Below are positions 6,275-14,385 of a stretch of DNA of 57,340 nt, one piece after another. The notes under the pieces are model-generated. The model was not told the DNA's origin. It did no database searches and saw only the letters and a program-made list of their open reading frames with translations. This DNA is from Oscillospiraceae bacterium (lineage in GTDB: Bacteria > Bacillota > Clostridia > Oscillospirales > CAG-272): the NCBI GenBank assembly GCA_015065295.1, contig SVQN01000008.1, forward strand, positions 1 through 57,340, written 5' to 3'. The position numbers were made by a program, and so were the translations under genes. Numbering within the stretch: the first letter of the stretch is position 1; every line of letters starts with the position of its first letter.

Positions 6275-8068
6275 TTATTCCTTGATTTCTTCAAAATCCG
6301 CAGCACCGTGCTTGCAGAGGGGGCAGATGTAGTCGGCGGGAAGTTCGTCGCCTTCGTAGACGTAGCCGCAGACTTTGCAGACAAAGCCCTTCTTGCCTTC
6401 GGTTTCCGGCTTCGGCTTGACGTTGTCCTGATAGTAGGTGTAGGTCATCGTCGGACGATCGGAGAGAACACGCGCTTCCGTTACCGAGCAGATGAACATT
6501 CCGTGCGTATCGAGATCAATGTACTGTTCGACCTTCAGAGAGAGGAAGGAGTTGATGTAGCGCGGGAGGAAGACCAGTCCGTTGTCGGAGCGGAGAGGTT
6601 CGCAGTCCGCGAATTTGTCCACGTTGCGGCCGCTCTGGAAGCCGAAAACTTCAAATACATTGAACGGTGCGTCTTCGGTCAGGCAGTTGATGTTCATCCT
6701 GCCGGTCTGACGGATAACGTGGTGCGAGTAGTTTTCCTTGTTGATCGTTACTGCGAGACGGTTCGGGGTGTTCGTTACCTGCGTTACCGTGTTCACGATC
6801 AGACCGTTGTCCTTCTTGCCGTCGTTCGACGTTACAACGTACAGACCGTAGCCGATGTTGAACAGCGCGGTCAGGTCGTTCTTGTTCGCCGTTTCGCTCT
6901 GCTGTGCGAGGTATTCCATACAGAGTTCATCCGCAAGGGCACCCAGCTGTGCAAGGCTTTCGTCGTTCAGAGAGGACAGAATGCGTACCGTGTTGTCCGC
7001 GTAGGTCAGATTCTTGCTCTTTGCGAACATATCCTTCATGATCTTCGTCGCTACCGGAGCCCAGCTTCCGTTTTCAATGAACGCTACCGTACGGTTCTTG
7101 AAGCTGCGTTCGGTCAGATGGTTGATGAATTCGCGCATGAAGGGGAAAATTTCCGCATTGTAGGTCGTGGTTGCCAGTACGAGCTTGCTGTACCGGAACG
7201 CATCGCCGACCGCTTCCGCCATATCGCAGCGTGCAAGGTCGTAGACGATGACCTTCGGACAGCCGTTCGCCTTCAGCTTTTCTTCCAGGAGCTGAACCGC
7301 CTTGCGGGTGTTGCCGTAAATGGAGGTGTACGCGATCACGATGCCTTCCGCTTCCGGCTGATAGGACGACCATGTATTGTAAAGATTCAGATAATAACCG
7401 AGGTTTTCGGTGAGAACCGGACCGTGCAGAGGGCAGATTTTTTCGATATCCAGACCCGCTGCCTTCTTGAGAAGTGCCTGTACCTGTGCGCCGTACTTGC
7501 CGACGATGCCGATGTAGTAGCGGCGTGCTTCGTCTGCCCACGGTTCGTCCACGTCGAGGGCACCGAACTTGCCGAAGCCGTCTGCGGAGAACAGAACCTT
7601 GTCGGTGCTGTCGTAGGTCACGATAACTTCCGGCCAGTGTACCATCGGAGCGGTCACAAAGGTCAGGGTGTGCTTGCCGAGGGAAAGCGTGTCGCCTTCA
7701 CCGACAACGATCCGGCGGTCTTCGAAGTCCGTACCGAAGAAATTCTTCATCATGACGAACGCCTTCGAGGAGGAAACGATCTGTGCATCCGGATAAGCCT
7801 TCGCAAAATTGTGGATATTTGCCGCGTGGTCGGGTTCCATGTGCTGAACGATCAGGTAATCCGGCTTGCGTGCGCCGAGCGTGTTCTGGAGATTGTCCAG
7901 CCATTCGTGCGTGAAGCCTGCGTCCACGGTGTCCATGACGGCGATCTTCTCGTCGAGGATAACGTAGGAATTATAGGAAATACCGTTCGGAACAACATAC
8001 TGGCCTTCGAACAGGTCAACTTTATGGTCGTTTACGCCGATGTAGCGGATATCATTGGTAATGGTCAT
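6275..8068 (-). CDS. Flavodiiron protein fused to flavin reductase and rubredoxin
   Basis: 597 residues with four modules. (1) A metallo-beta-lactamase diiron domain (about 1-250) with H76-x-E78-x-D80-H81, a later APMVHWPE His, SADGFG Asp and CPLHGP His. (2) A flavodoxin domain (about 253-395; YTSIYGNT binds FMN). (3) A flavin-reductase-like domain (about 400-545). (4) A C-terminal rubredoxin (C564, C567, C582, C585). Flavodiiron proteins reduce O2 to water (or NO to N2O). Here the NAD(P)H-oxidising and electron-relay modules are in one chain, so the protein may be self-sufficient (inference; in Moorella these parts are separate FprA and Hrb proteins). Monocistronic, with a consensus promoter and an R1 hairpin behind it. 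Confidence 0.93.
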   Translation of the reverse strand: MTITNDIRYIGVNDHKVDLFEGQYVVPNGISYNSYVILDEKIAVMDTVDAGFTHEWLDNLQNTLGARKPDYLIVQHMEPDHAANIHNFAKAYPDAQIVSSSKAFVMMKNFFGTDFEDRRIVVGEGDTLSLGKHTLTFVTAPMVHWPEVIVTYDSTDKVLFSADGFGKFGALDVDEPWADEARRYYIGIVGKYGAQVQALLKKAAGLDIEKICPLHGPVLTENLGYYLNLYNTWSSYQPEAEGIVIAYTSIYGNTRKAVQLLEEKLKANGCPKVIVYDLARCDMAEAVGDAFRYSKLVLATTTYNAEIFPFMREFINHLTERSFKNRTVAFIENGSWAPVATKIMKDMFAKSKNLTYADNTVRILSSLNDESLAQLGALADELCMEYLAQQSETANKNDLTALFNIGYGLYVVTSNDGKKDNGLIVNTVTQVTNTPNRLAVTINKENYSHHVIRQTGRMNINCLTEDAPFNVFEVFGFQSGRNVDKFADCEPLRSDNGLVFLPRYINSFLSLKVEQYIDLDTHGMFICSVTEARVLSDRPTMTYTYYQDNVKPKPETEGKKGFVCKVCGYVYEGDELPADYICPLCKHGAADFEEIKE

Positions 8069-8109
8069 TCTATTTCCCTCGTGTGTTAGTAGGTTTATTT
8101 GATGGCTTT

Positions 8110-8138
8110 ATTATAGCACATTCGTCGGACTTTGTCAA
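8110..8138 (-). promoter_or_regulatory. Promoter of the flavodiiron fusion gene
   Basis: Minus strand: TTGACA (8133-8138), 17-bp spacer, TATAAT (8110-8115) with extended TGC. A perfect consensus suggests strong expression. No operator palindrome is evident. Confidence 0.85.
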
Positions 8139-8154
8139 GACTAAATCTCAATAA

Positions 8155-8871
8155 TTATTCCAGAATTTTTCCGTCGGTCGAAATCGTCACAACCTGCCAC
8201 GGGATGAACTTTCCGCTTGCCTGAAGCGCGCGCTTGACCGCGTTTTCCAGACCGCCGCAGCACGGAACCTCCATGCGGACGATTTTGACGCTCCGGATGT
8301 TGTTTTTCGCAAGGATCGCCGTCAGCTTTTCGGCGTAATCGCCTTCGTCCAGCTTGGGACAGCCGATCAGCGTGATGTGATTGCGGATGAATTCGTTGTG
8401 GAAATTTCCGTAAGCGAACGCCGTACAGTCCGCCGCAACAAGCAGGTTGGCACCGTCAAAATACGGAGCGTTGACCGGCACGAGCTTGATCTGGCACGGC
8501 CACTGCTGAAGCTGACTGGTGATCTGAGCGGGAGCAAACGATGCGGGACGGGTCATCGGGGACGGTTCCCGGCGGATCGTTTTCGACTGCGTGCCGGGAC
8601 AGCCGCACGGGAGCTTCGCGGGTGCCGCCGCCTTTTTCGCCTGACTTCTGCGAACCGCTTCCTCATCATACGCGGGTGCTTCCCGAAGTTCAAAGGTGAT
8701 CGCGTTCGTCGGGCACGCCGGCAGACAGTCGCCGAGACCGTCGCAGTAATCTTCGCGGGTCAGCTTCGCCTTGCCGTTCACCATTTCGATGGCTCCTTCG
8801 TGGCAGGCTGCCGCACACGCGCCGCAGCCGTTGCACTTTTCTTCGTCAATTTTTATGATTTTTCTGAGCAT
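8155..8871 (-). CDS. 4Fe-4S ferredoxin-type protein downstream of ldhA
   Basis: 238 residues. N-terminal ferredoxin motif C13xxC16xxC19xxxC23 (CNGCGACAAAC) and a second, degenerate one (CDGLGDCLPACP) in which one cysteine is replaced by Leu. A linker with CGCPG follows. The larger C-terminal region carries LVAADCTAFAYG, IGCPKLD and PCCGG. The combination resembles a widespread anaerobe Fe-S protein family of unknown reaction; an electron-transfer role is inferred. The ATG at 8871 has AGGAGG seven bases upstream. It lies 20 bases after ldhA in the same transcript, so it probably shares redox control with lactate production. Confidence 0.8.
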   Translation of the reverse strand: MLRKIIKIDEEKCNGCGACAAACHEGAIEMVNGKAKLTREDYCDGLGDCLPACPTNAITFELREAPAYDEEAVRRSQAKKAAAPAKLPCGCPGTQSKTIRREPSPMTRPASFAPAQITSQLQQWPCQIKLVPVNAPYFDGANLLVAADCTAFAYGNFHNEFIRNHITLIGCPKLDEGDYAEKLTAILAKNNIRSVKIVRMEVPCCGGLENAVKRALQASGKFIPWQVVTISTDGKILE

Positions 8872-8891
8872 AATGTCCTCCTGATGTTGTT

Positions 8892-9929
8892 TTACCCGAA
8901 GCACTTGCCTGTTTTGCAGTCCTGCGTATCGCCGCCGCGGTGGCACAATTCGTTCGGGCATTCTCCGGTTTCAAACAGTTCCAGCAGATTCCGGATCGTC
9001 GTCGCCGCAATGTTGGTCAGTGCTTCCTCGGTCAGGAACGCCTGATGCGAGGTCACGATCACGTTCGGCATGGAAATCAGACGAGCCAGCGTGTCGTCGT
9101 CGAGAATGTGGCCGGAATAGTCCTCGAAGAAGAAATCCGATTCTTCCTCGTATACGTCAAGGCACGCCGCGCCCACTTTGCGGGATTTGATCGCCGCGAG
9201 CAGTGCTTCCGCATCGACCAGTGCGCCGCGCGAAGTGTTGATTACCACAACACCCCGTTTGCACGACGCGAGGGTTTCTTCGTTGATGATATGGTAGGTG
9301 TCTTCCGTCAGCGGGCAGTGGAGCGAGAGAATGTCGCTGTTCGCAAACAGTTCGTCAAGTTCCACATACCGGATGGTATCGCCGTTGTCAAGGCCGGGGA
9401 CGGGATATTTGTCGTAAGCGAGAATTTTCATGCCGAAGCCGCGGCAGATATCCATGAAGACCCGTCCGATCCGACCGGTACCGATGACCCCGACGGTTTT
9501 TCCGTGGAGATCGAATCCCGTCATACCGGCGAGACTGAAGTTATAGTCTCTCGTACGGATGAACGCCTTGTGGATGCGGCGGATGGAGGTCAGCAGGAGT
9601 GCCATCGCGTGTTCGGCAACGGCGTAAGGCGAATACGCAGGCACACGGAGAACATGAATCCGTCCGAACGCGTGCTTCATATCGACGTTGTTGAACCCGG
9701 CGCACCGCAGAGCGACCGCACGAACGCCCAGTTCGCACAGCCGGTCGATCACGGCGGCGTTGACGGTATCGTTGACGAAAACGCAGACGGCGTCAAAACC
9801 GTGCGCGAGTTCGGCGGTATCTTCGTTGAGCTTGGTTTCGAAATATTTTATAGTAATCCCGTTTTCCGCGGCAAATGCGTCGAACGAGGGTTTGTCATAG
9901 GGTTTGGCATCAAAAAATGCAAGATTCAT
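8892..9929 (-). CDS. ldhA: D-lactate dehydrogenase (2-hydroxyacid dehydrogenase family)
   Basis: 345 residues. The family body is well conserved: ALRCAGFNNVDM, RVPAYSPYAVAEHA, RTRDYNFSLAGMTG, the NAD-binding VIGTGRIGRV, and a C-terminal SHQAFLT with the catalytic His. The stretch around residues 75-170 follows fermentative LdhA closely, supporting pyruvate + NADH to D-lactate in the cytosol. Odd feature: the last 22 residues contain four cysteines (324, 329, 338, 343), which may bind metal; the next gene encodes an Fe-S protein. An 18-bp Rex-box-like palindrome (9984-10001) overlaps the promoter, consistent with NADH-responsive control. The start has AGGAGG upstream. Confidence 0.9.
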   Translation of the reverse strand: MNLAFFDAKPYDKPSFDAFAAENGITIKYFETKLNEDTAELAHGFDAVCVFVNDTVNAAVIDRLCELGVRAVALRCAGFNNVDMKHAFGRIHVLRVPAYSPYAVAEHAMALLLTSIRRIHKAFIRTRDYNFSLAGMTGFDLHGKTVGVIGTGRIGRVFMDICRGFGMKILAYDKYPVPGLDNGDTIRYVELDELFANSDILSLHCPLTEDTYHIINEETLASCKRGVVVINTSRGALVDAEALLAAIKSRKVGAACLDVYEEESDFFFEDYSGHILDDDTLARLISMPNVIVTSHQAFLTEEALTNIAATTIRNLLELFETGECPNELCHRGGDTQDCKTGKCFG

Positions 9930-9957
9930 GGGAATACCTCCTTGGTTTTATGAGTCT

Positions 9958-9963
9958 ATTATA
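9958..9963 (-). promoter_or_regulatory. -10 element of the ldhA promoter
   Basis: Minus-strand TATAAT with an extended TGG. No convincing -35, but a palindrome occupies that position (9984-10001). Confidence 0.65.
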
Positions 9964-9983
9964 CCACAGAATTCTGAAAAAAT

Positions 9984-10001
9984 CTGTTGGAAATCCAACA
10001 A
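9984..10001. promoter_or_regulatory. Putative Rex operator of ldhA
   Basis: CTGTTGGAAATCCAACAA: TGTT-N8-AACA with nested TGTTGGA/TCCAACA arms. The spacing matches the clostridial Rex box TTGTTAA-N4-TTAACAA. It overlaps the -35 region of ldhA, and lactate dehydrogenase is a classical Rex target. Confidence 0.6.
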
Positions 10002-10040
10002 AAATAAAAAAAGAGTGAACAGCAGTCTGCCGTTCACTCT
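10002..10040 (-). terminator. Terminator of the solute-binding lipoprotein gene
   Basis: AGAGTGAAC (10012-10020) pairs with GTTCACTCT (10032-10040). On the minus strand it is followed by TTTTTTTATTTTTG. The T-tract runs directly into the ldhA operator. Confidence 0.85.
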
Positions 10041-10062
10041 CGGATTGGATATATTTCGGATT

Positions 10063-11571
10063 TTAGCCTTCCGGATAGAATGCCTTCGTAACCTTTTCGT
10101 AATACTTGGTTGCCGCTTTCTGGTTCTTCTGGTAGTGAGAGGTGATATCCTTGGTGCCGGAATTGCTGATGAGGGATTCCAGATAGAAGGAAACGCCCTT
10201 CCAGTTGTCGTAAACGTAGCCAAGGTCAAAGACACGGGATGCAACGCAGAGTTCGATCATTTCCGCGTCTTCGGGAGAGGATGCGTAACGCTGCTTCAGA
10301 GCAACATCGTAGTATGCCGGAAGAACCTGCTTGTAGGATTCCGCGCACATCACTTCGGTCATAACGCCGATGAAGTCGAGGTCTGCGGCACTGAGGGCAA
10401 TACCCATTGCTTCGTGACCGCCGTCAACCATCGTCTTGTATTCCGGCTGTGCTTCGTCGTACTTCGGGTACGGGATGATGCCGTAGTCGTGTTCAAAATC
10501 CGCGAGGCTGATTGCATAGGAAATGGTCGAGTTCAGGAACAGCGAACCGTAGTTCTTGAACTGATCGTTGCCGACACCGTGACCCTGACCGGTCGGTGCC
10601 CATACGCCGTTGGTATCCTTGAAGAGAGAGTAAACCTTATCGAAAATACCGACGAGACGTTCGTTGTAGTAAGAGAATTCGAGAACGCCTTCGTCATTCT
10701 TTACGAAGACCTGGTTGTCGAATGCCCAGAGGTATGTATTGACCGCGGAATACGGGCTGGAAGCCAGACCAAAGTAGTCATCCGCAGTCATCTGACCGTC
10801 ACCGTTTTTATCGGTGGCAACCTGCTGAACGATTTCCGTCTGATAATCGACTGTCCACTTGCCGTCACGAACGGTTTCATAAAGACCTTCAATCCCGTAG
10901 TCCTTTGCCGCGTCCTTGTCATAGAAATTACAGTAGGTGGAAGCAACGGACGTGAGTGCCGCGTCACCGACCGCGAGGAAGCAGTGGTTATTCATGGAGA
11001 GGTCGTCCACGTTGGAATCGGACCACCACGGTTTTTCGAAATTGATGTAGGGGATTTCGTACCAGTTCATGAGGTACCCCTGAACGGCGATGCTGCCCGC
11101 TTCGACAACGTGATAGGAAATCAGGTGGAACGAATCGGAATCACCTGCGGTTACGGCATTGCGGACAGTCGAGGAGGTCACACCGTAGTCTGCGCCGGTC
11201 GCGCCGGGGATAAAGTGAGAAATTGTTGCACCGTAGCGTTCTTCGATGGTAAGGTTGCGCTGGAAGACCGCGTCGTTGACGATTTCACCGTTGAGTTCTT
11301 CGACCGTGATATACTGTGTACAACCGGGTTCGGAACCGAGGATGATGAAATTGCGGCCGTCAAAGTTCATTTCCGGCAGATCATCCGGGATCGCTGCACG
11401 CGCGTCAAGTGCATCGGTTTCGGCTTCGGTTTCTTCGTCCGCCGAAGGGGTATCGGTCACGGTGGTATCGCCGGACGCGTCGGTATTATCGGTACCCGCG
11501 TCGCTGCACGCCGTCAGAGCGGCGGATGCCAGCATGAGCATGGCGAGGATGAGTGAGAGCTTTGTTTTCAT
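10063..11571 (-). CDS. Extracellular solute-binding lipoprotein (ABC-type, sugar-binding family)
   Basis: 502 residues from the ATG at 11571 (GGAGA eight bases upstream). A lipoprotein signal (MKTKLSLILAMLMLASAALTAC; lipobox LTAC) is followed by a Thr/Asp/Glu-rich linker of about 50 residues and a large binding domain with the DLPEMNFDG start seen in carbohydrate-binding proteins of this class. A calcium-loop-like DKNGDGQMTADD lies in the middle. It should be anchored outside the membrane and deliver a ligand to an ABC importer, but no permease or ATPase gene is near. It is a distant paralogue of 42528-43997. Its promoter is a perfect consensus. Confidence 0.88.
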   Translation of the reverse strand: MKTKLSLILAMLMLASAALTACSDAGTDNTDASGDTTVTDTPSADEETEAETDALDARAAIPDDLPEMNFDGRNFIILGSEPGCTQYITVEELNGEIVNDAVFQRNLTIEERYGATISHFIPGATGADYGVTSSTVRNAVTAGDSDSFHLISYHVVEAGSIAVQGYLMNWYEIPYINFEKPWWSDSNVDDLSMNNHCFLAVGDAALTSVASTYCNFYDKDAAKDYGIEGLYETVRDGKWTVDYQTEIVQQVATDKNGDGQMTADDYFGLASSPYSAVNTYLWAFDNQVFVKNDEGVLEFSYYNERLVGIFDKVYSLFKDTNGVWAPTGQGHGVGNDQFKNYGSLFLNSTISYAISLADFEHDYGIIPYPKYDEAQPEYKTMVDGGHEAMGIALSAADLDFIGVMTEVMCAESYKQVLPAYYDVALKQRYASSPEDAEMIELCVASRVFDLGYVYDNWKGVSFYLESLISNSGTKDITSHYQKNQKAATKYYEKVTKAFYPEG

Positions 11572-11607
11572 TGTGTATTCTCCGTACAATAATAAGATAA
11601 CGTCATT

Positions 11608-11636
11608 ATTATACAATATTTCTTCAAATCTGTCAA
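11608..11636 (-). promoter_or_regulatory. Promoter of the first solute-binding lipoprotein gene
   Basis: Minus strand: TTGACA (11631-11636), 17-bp spacer, TATAAT (11608-11613). Perfect consensus. Confidence 0.85.
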
Positions 11637-11853
11637 CTGTTCTGTAAATTTTAACACGGCATATAATTGGTAAATACACCCATACAGCAAATACACCTGT
11701 TTCGGACAAGTCGTATATACCCCCACTGTGCCGAGGAGGCAATGTTGTTACAGCAATTCCATAAAAATATGCAATACAGAGCGAATCGTCCTTTTCTCTT
11801 TCGCATTCTTTTCCGGAATTGCTCTAGTGAAGAGCTAATAACTAAAAGTGAAT

Positions 11854-12070
11854 AACGTGAGTTCGACGGTATTCCATATTGACGGCTTCCCCCGTAGGGA
11901 GCGGTGCCCTCGCCGCTCCGTCGAACGATTTAGATAAACAAATTGTCTGTGAATAGAAGTGCAGGATTTGATTTATCAAATTTTGTATAACCAAAACGTT
12001 CGACGGAGCGGCGAGGGCACCGCTCCCTACGGGTGAAGTTGTTGATGCAGATATCCATCGAACTCACGTT
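11854..12070. mobile_element. R3 palindromic element, copy A (217 bp)
   Basis: Begins AACGTGAGTTCGACGG and ends CCATCGAACTCACGTT. Inner arms are GTAGGGAGCGGTGCCCTCGC and its complement, with an AT-rich centre containing GATTTAGATAAACAAATTG. It has no coding capacity and is the same length as copy C. No clear target duplication is seen here. Confidence 0.75.
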
Positions 12071-12183
12071 AAATTAACGACATTGCAAACAATTTCCCCC
12101 TTTTCTCTTTCGCATTCTTTTCCGGAATTGCTCTAATCTCCCAAATCGCCTGCGGCGGAATACCAAATTGTTGGTAACGCGCA

Positions 12184-12225
12184 CTCCCTCAGTCACTTCG
12201 TGACAGCTCCCTCCCGGAGGGAGCC
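12184..12225. repeat. CTCCCTCAGTCA palindromic repeat
   Basis: CTCCCTCAGTCAC, TTC, GTGACAGCTCCCTC followed by GGAGGGAGCC: two adjacent short hairpins. From memory it resembles a repeat common in intergenic DNA of gut Firmicutes. Only one copy is in this window. Confidence 0.6.
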
Positions 12226-12391
12226 TTGGAAACCTGATTTTCTCTTAAGTTAACGACATTGCCTCCTCGGCACAGTGGGGGTAGTACCGACTTGTCCGAA
12301 ACAGGTGTATTTGCTGTATGGGTGTATTTACCAGTTTACTTCCGTCAAAATAATCCTCACTCCGATTGAATTTTCCGCAACCGATGGATGC

Positions 12392-12421
12392 TTGACCTGC
12401 CGGCTGTCCCTCTGCTATAAT
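12392..12421 (+). promoter_or_regulatory. Promoter of the first XRE regulator gene
   Basis: TTGACC (12392-12397), 18-bp spacer, TATAAT (12416-12421) with extended TGC. Confidence 0.75.
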
Positions 12422-12467
12422 ATCCACAGAACCGGTTCTCCATTTCAACTTCCACGGAGGTATTCCC

Positions 12468-13625
12468 ATGCAAGTCCAACTCGGTCAGAAAATCCGTTCC
12501 CTCCGTCTGCGCGGCAACCGTACTCAGGCGGAAACCGCCGACGCGCTCGGTGTCTCCCCGCAGGCTGTCAGCCGCTGGGAAATGGGGACAACGTACCCCG
12601 ATCTCGAACTTCTTCCCGCCATTGCCGCCTATTTCGGCACGTCCATCGACGAACTTTTCGGCTTCCAGAGCGACCGTGAAGCAAAAATCGAAGACATTCT
12701 CCGCAAAGCCAATCAGAACACCGACGTGGACGAACGTCTTGCACTTCTCCGCACCGCCGTCCTCGATTTTCCCGGTGACGAACGCATCCTTTATCAGCTC
12801 GCCGCCACTCTTTCCGAAGCCGGATGGCAGCATCTGCACGAACATATTGACTATAATGCCGATGGCTACCTCGTCCACGACATCGAACAGCATCGGGAAA
12901 ATTCCTACTGGAACGAATCCGTCCGGCTGTTCGAGAAGCTCCTCGACGAGGTCAAATCCCCCGAAATTCTCCATGATTCGATCTACAATCTCACCCTTCT
13001 CTGCTGCAATCTCGGGCAATACGAAAAAGGGCTCGCCCTCGCCGAACGGATGCCGCCGCTCCGGTATTCGCGCGAACTCCTGCGTTCCTACGCCGTGGAC
13101 GGCGCGGAAAAGCATCGGTACGAAGGCGAATCCCTCGTCGAACTGGCAAATGAATTCGCCAGTCAGACGGTCTACACCCTCATGAGCAAGCGTGCGCTGT
13201 TCGATACGGATATCCCCGTAAAAATGCTGTCCGGCGCGATTCATCTGTTCGAACTTCTGTTTGAAGACGGCAATCTCGGCGGGTATCATTCCGTTGTCTG
13301 CGAACTTCTGATGTACCTGTCCGAACATCAGTGGCGGTGCGGAATGCACGATGAAGCATTCGCTTCCCTGGGCAAGGCGGCGGATCACGCGGAAAAATTC
13401 AACGCCCTGTACGATTCCGTCCAAACGATCGACCATCCGACGTATACGACGCCCCTTCTGGAAACCGTCCCGATGCGGAAGGAACGCTGGGTTCACGGAA
13501 AGATCGCGCCCGATCTCGCGGATCACTGGCCGATCTGGACCGCACCGGATTACGACGACGTTTATGCCGAAATGTCCGCCGACGCGCGGTGGAACGAGTG
13601 GGTAAAACGTACGAAAGCCCTCTGA
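12468..13625 (+). CDS. XRE-family regulator with long helical C-terminal region
   Basis: 385 residues. Residues 5-62 form a Cro/C1-type helix-turn-helix (QAETADALGVSPQAVSRWE, then a TYPDLELLPAIAAYFG segment). The remaining roughly 300 residues are helix-rich with TPR-like character and no enzyme motif; similar tails act as sensory or dimerisation modules. A second gene of the same build is at 31202-32449, so the two form a paralogous family. GGAGG lies seven bases before the start. Transcribed alone; it ends in a hairpin shared with the convergent phosphodiesterase gene. The target genes are unknown. Confidence 0.85.
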   Translation: MQVQLGQKIRSLRLRGNRTQAETADALGVSPQAVSRWEMGTTYPDLELLPAIAAYFGTSIDELFGFQSDREAKIEDILRKANQNTDVDERLALLRTAVLDFPGDERILYQLAATLSEAGWQHLHEHIDYNADGYLVHDIEQHRENSYWNESVRLFEKLLDEVKSPEILHDSIYNLTLLCCNLGQYEKGLALAERMPPLRYSRELLRSYAVDGAEKHRYEGESLVELANEFASQTVYTLMSKRALFDTDIPVKMLSGAIHLFELLFEDGNLGGYHSVVCELLMYLSEHQWRCGMHDEAFASLGKAADHAEKFNALYDSVQTIDHPTYTTPLLETVPMRKERWVHGKIAPDLADHWPIWTAPDYDDVYAEMSADARWNEWVKRTKAL

Positions 13626-13632
13626 AAAATCG

Positions 13633-13663
13633 GAAAACCGGTGCCTGAGAAACACCGGTTTTC
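13633..13663. terminator. Bidirectional terminator
   Basis: GAAAACCGGTG (13633-13643) pairs perfectly with CACCGGTTTTC (13653-13663). It lies between the convergent XRE and phosphodiesterase genes. Confidence 0.8.
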
Positions 13664-13669
13664 GTTGAT

Positions 13670-14368
13670 TTATTCGCCTTTTTCGTTTGCAAACACGTCC
13701 GATTCGATGAAGTCCACATTCATTCCGAGACAGAAATCCAGTGCTTCCTTTGTGTTCGCTGTCCACAGACCGACGAGAAGTCCCGCGTCGTGGAACTGCT
13801 TCACCGTTTCCGCTTCGATGCCCTTGTAGTCCATGTCAATGTCAAAACCGTACTCGAGCGCACGATCCACCTCGGCATCATGCTTTCCGCAGGTCAGCAT
13901 GATCTTCAGTTCCGGGAACGCCTCATGCGCGCGGACAAGATTGTCAAAATGGAACGACTGAAGCTCGCACATCCGCAGATCGTACACTTCCGCCGCCATC
14001 GTGAACGCCTTGTGAATCATTTCGTCCGTGAACGAACCCTTGAATTCGATGAAGCAGACCATGTTCCCTTCGCGGCAGATTTCCAGATACCGCCGGAACG
14101 TGCAGAGGTGAAGTTCCGTATCCGTAAACCGGTTCTTCAGCGGCTTTTCCGTCAGTTCTGCAAACGTAGATGACGCGATCTCCAGCTCCGTCCCGTCCGC
14201 AAAGACCGCCGTACTGTTGTGATTCACGACCAGTACCCCATCCGCTGTCGTCCGCACGTCCGTCTCGATCCCGCCGGAACCGTGCTTTACGGCTTCAAGG
14301 AACGCTTCTTCCGTATTTTCCTGATACTTCCCGCTGTACCCGCGGTGTGCAATAAAACAAACGTCCAT
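13670..14368 (-). CDS. Glycerophosphodiester phosphodiesterase family protein
   Basis: 232 residues. The GDPD TIM barrel is recognisable from IAHRGYSG with the ENTEEAF follow-on, the ETDVRTTADG metal site, the VVNHN His, CFIEFKG, and a C-terminal GLLVGLWTANT strand. The family hydrolyses glycerophosphodiesters to glycerol-3-phosphate and an alcohol. No signal peptide is present, so it acts in the cytosol. At 232 residues it is a minimal catalytic domain. It lies 17 bases after greA on the same strand, probably in the same transcript, a pairing with no obvious functional logic. Confidence 0.88.
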   Translation of the reverse strand: MDVCFIAHRGYSGKYQENTEEAFLEAVKHGSGGIETDVRTTADGVLVVNHNSTAVFADGTELEIASSTFAELTEKPLKNRFTDTELHLCTFRRYLEICREGNMVCFIEFKGSFTDEMIHKAFTMAAEVYDLRMCELQSFHFDNLVRAHEAFPELKIMLTCGKHDAEVDRALEYGFDIDMDYKGIEAETVKQFHDAGLLVGLWTANTKEALDFCLGMNVDFIESDVFANEKGE

Positions 14369-14385
14369 AGTTTCCTCCGGAAATG

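Larger units (their letters stand above)
11669..12332. repeat. Nested repeat island bounded by 81-bp inverted repeats
   Basis: The outer arms (11669-11749 and 12252-12332) are inverted copies of about 81 bp that differ at only a few positions. Inside are a 37-bp identical direct repeat (11790-11826, 12099-12135), a 217-bp R3 element (11854-12070) and a short palindrome (12184-12225). I find no convincing coding frame in it, so this roughly 900-base gap (11572-12467) holds repeats plus the promoters of its two flanking genes. Confidence 0.85.

Noticed and set aside
11669..12332. Possible CRISPR or riboswitch in the repeat island
   Set aside because: Only two copies of each repeat, in inverted or nested arrangement, without regular spacing and with no cas genes. 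No known riboswitch core was recognised.
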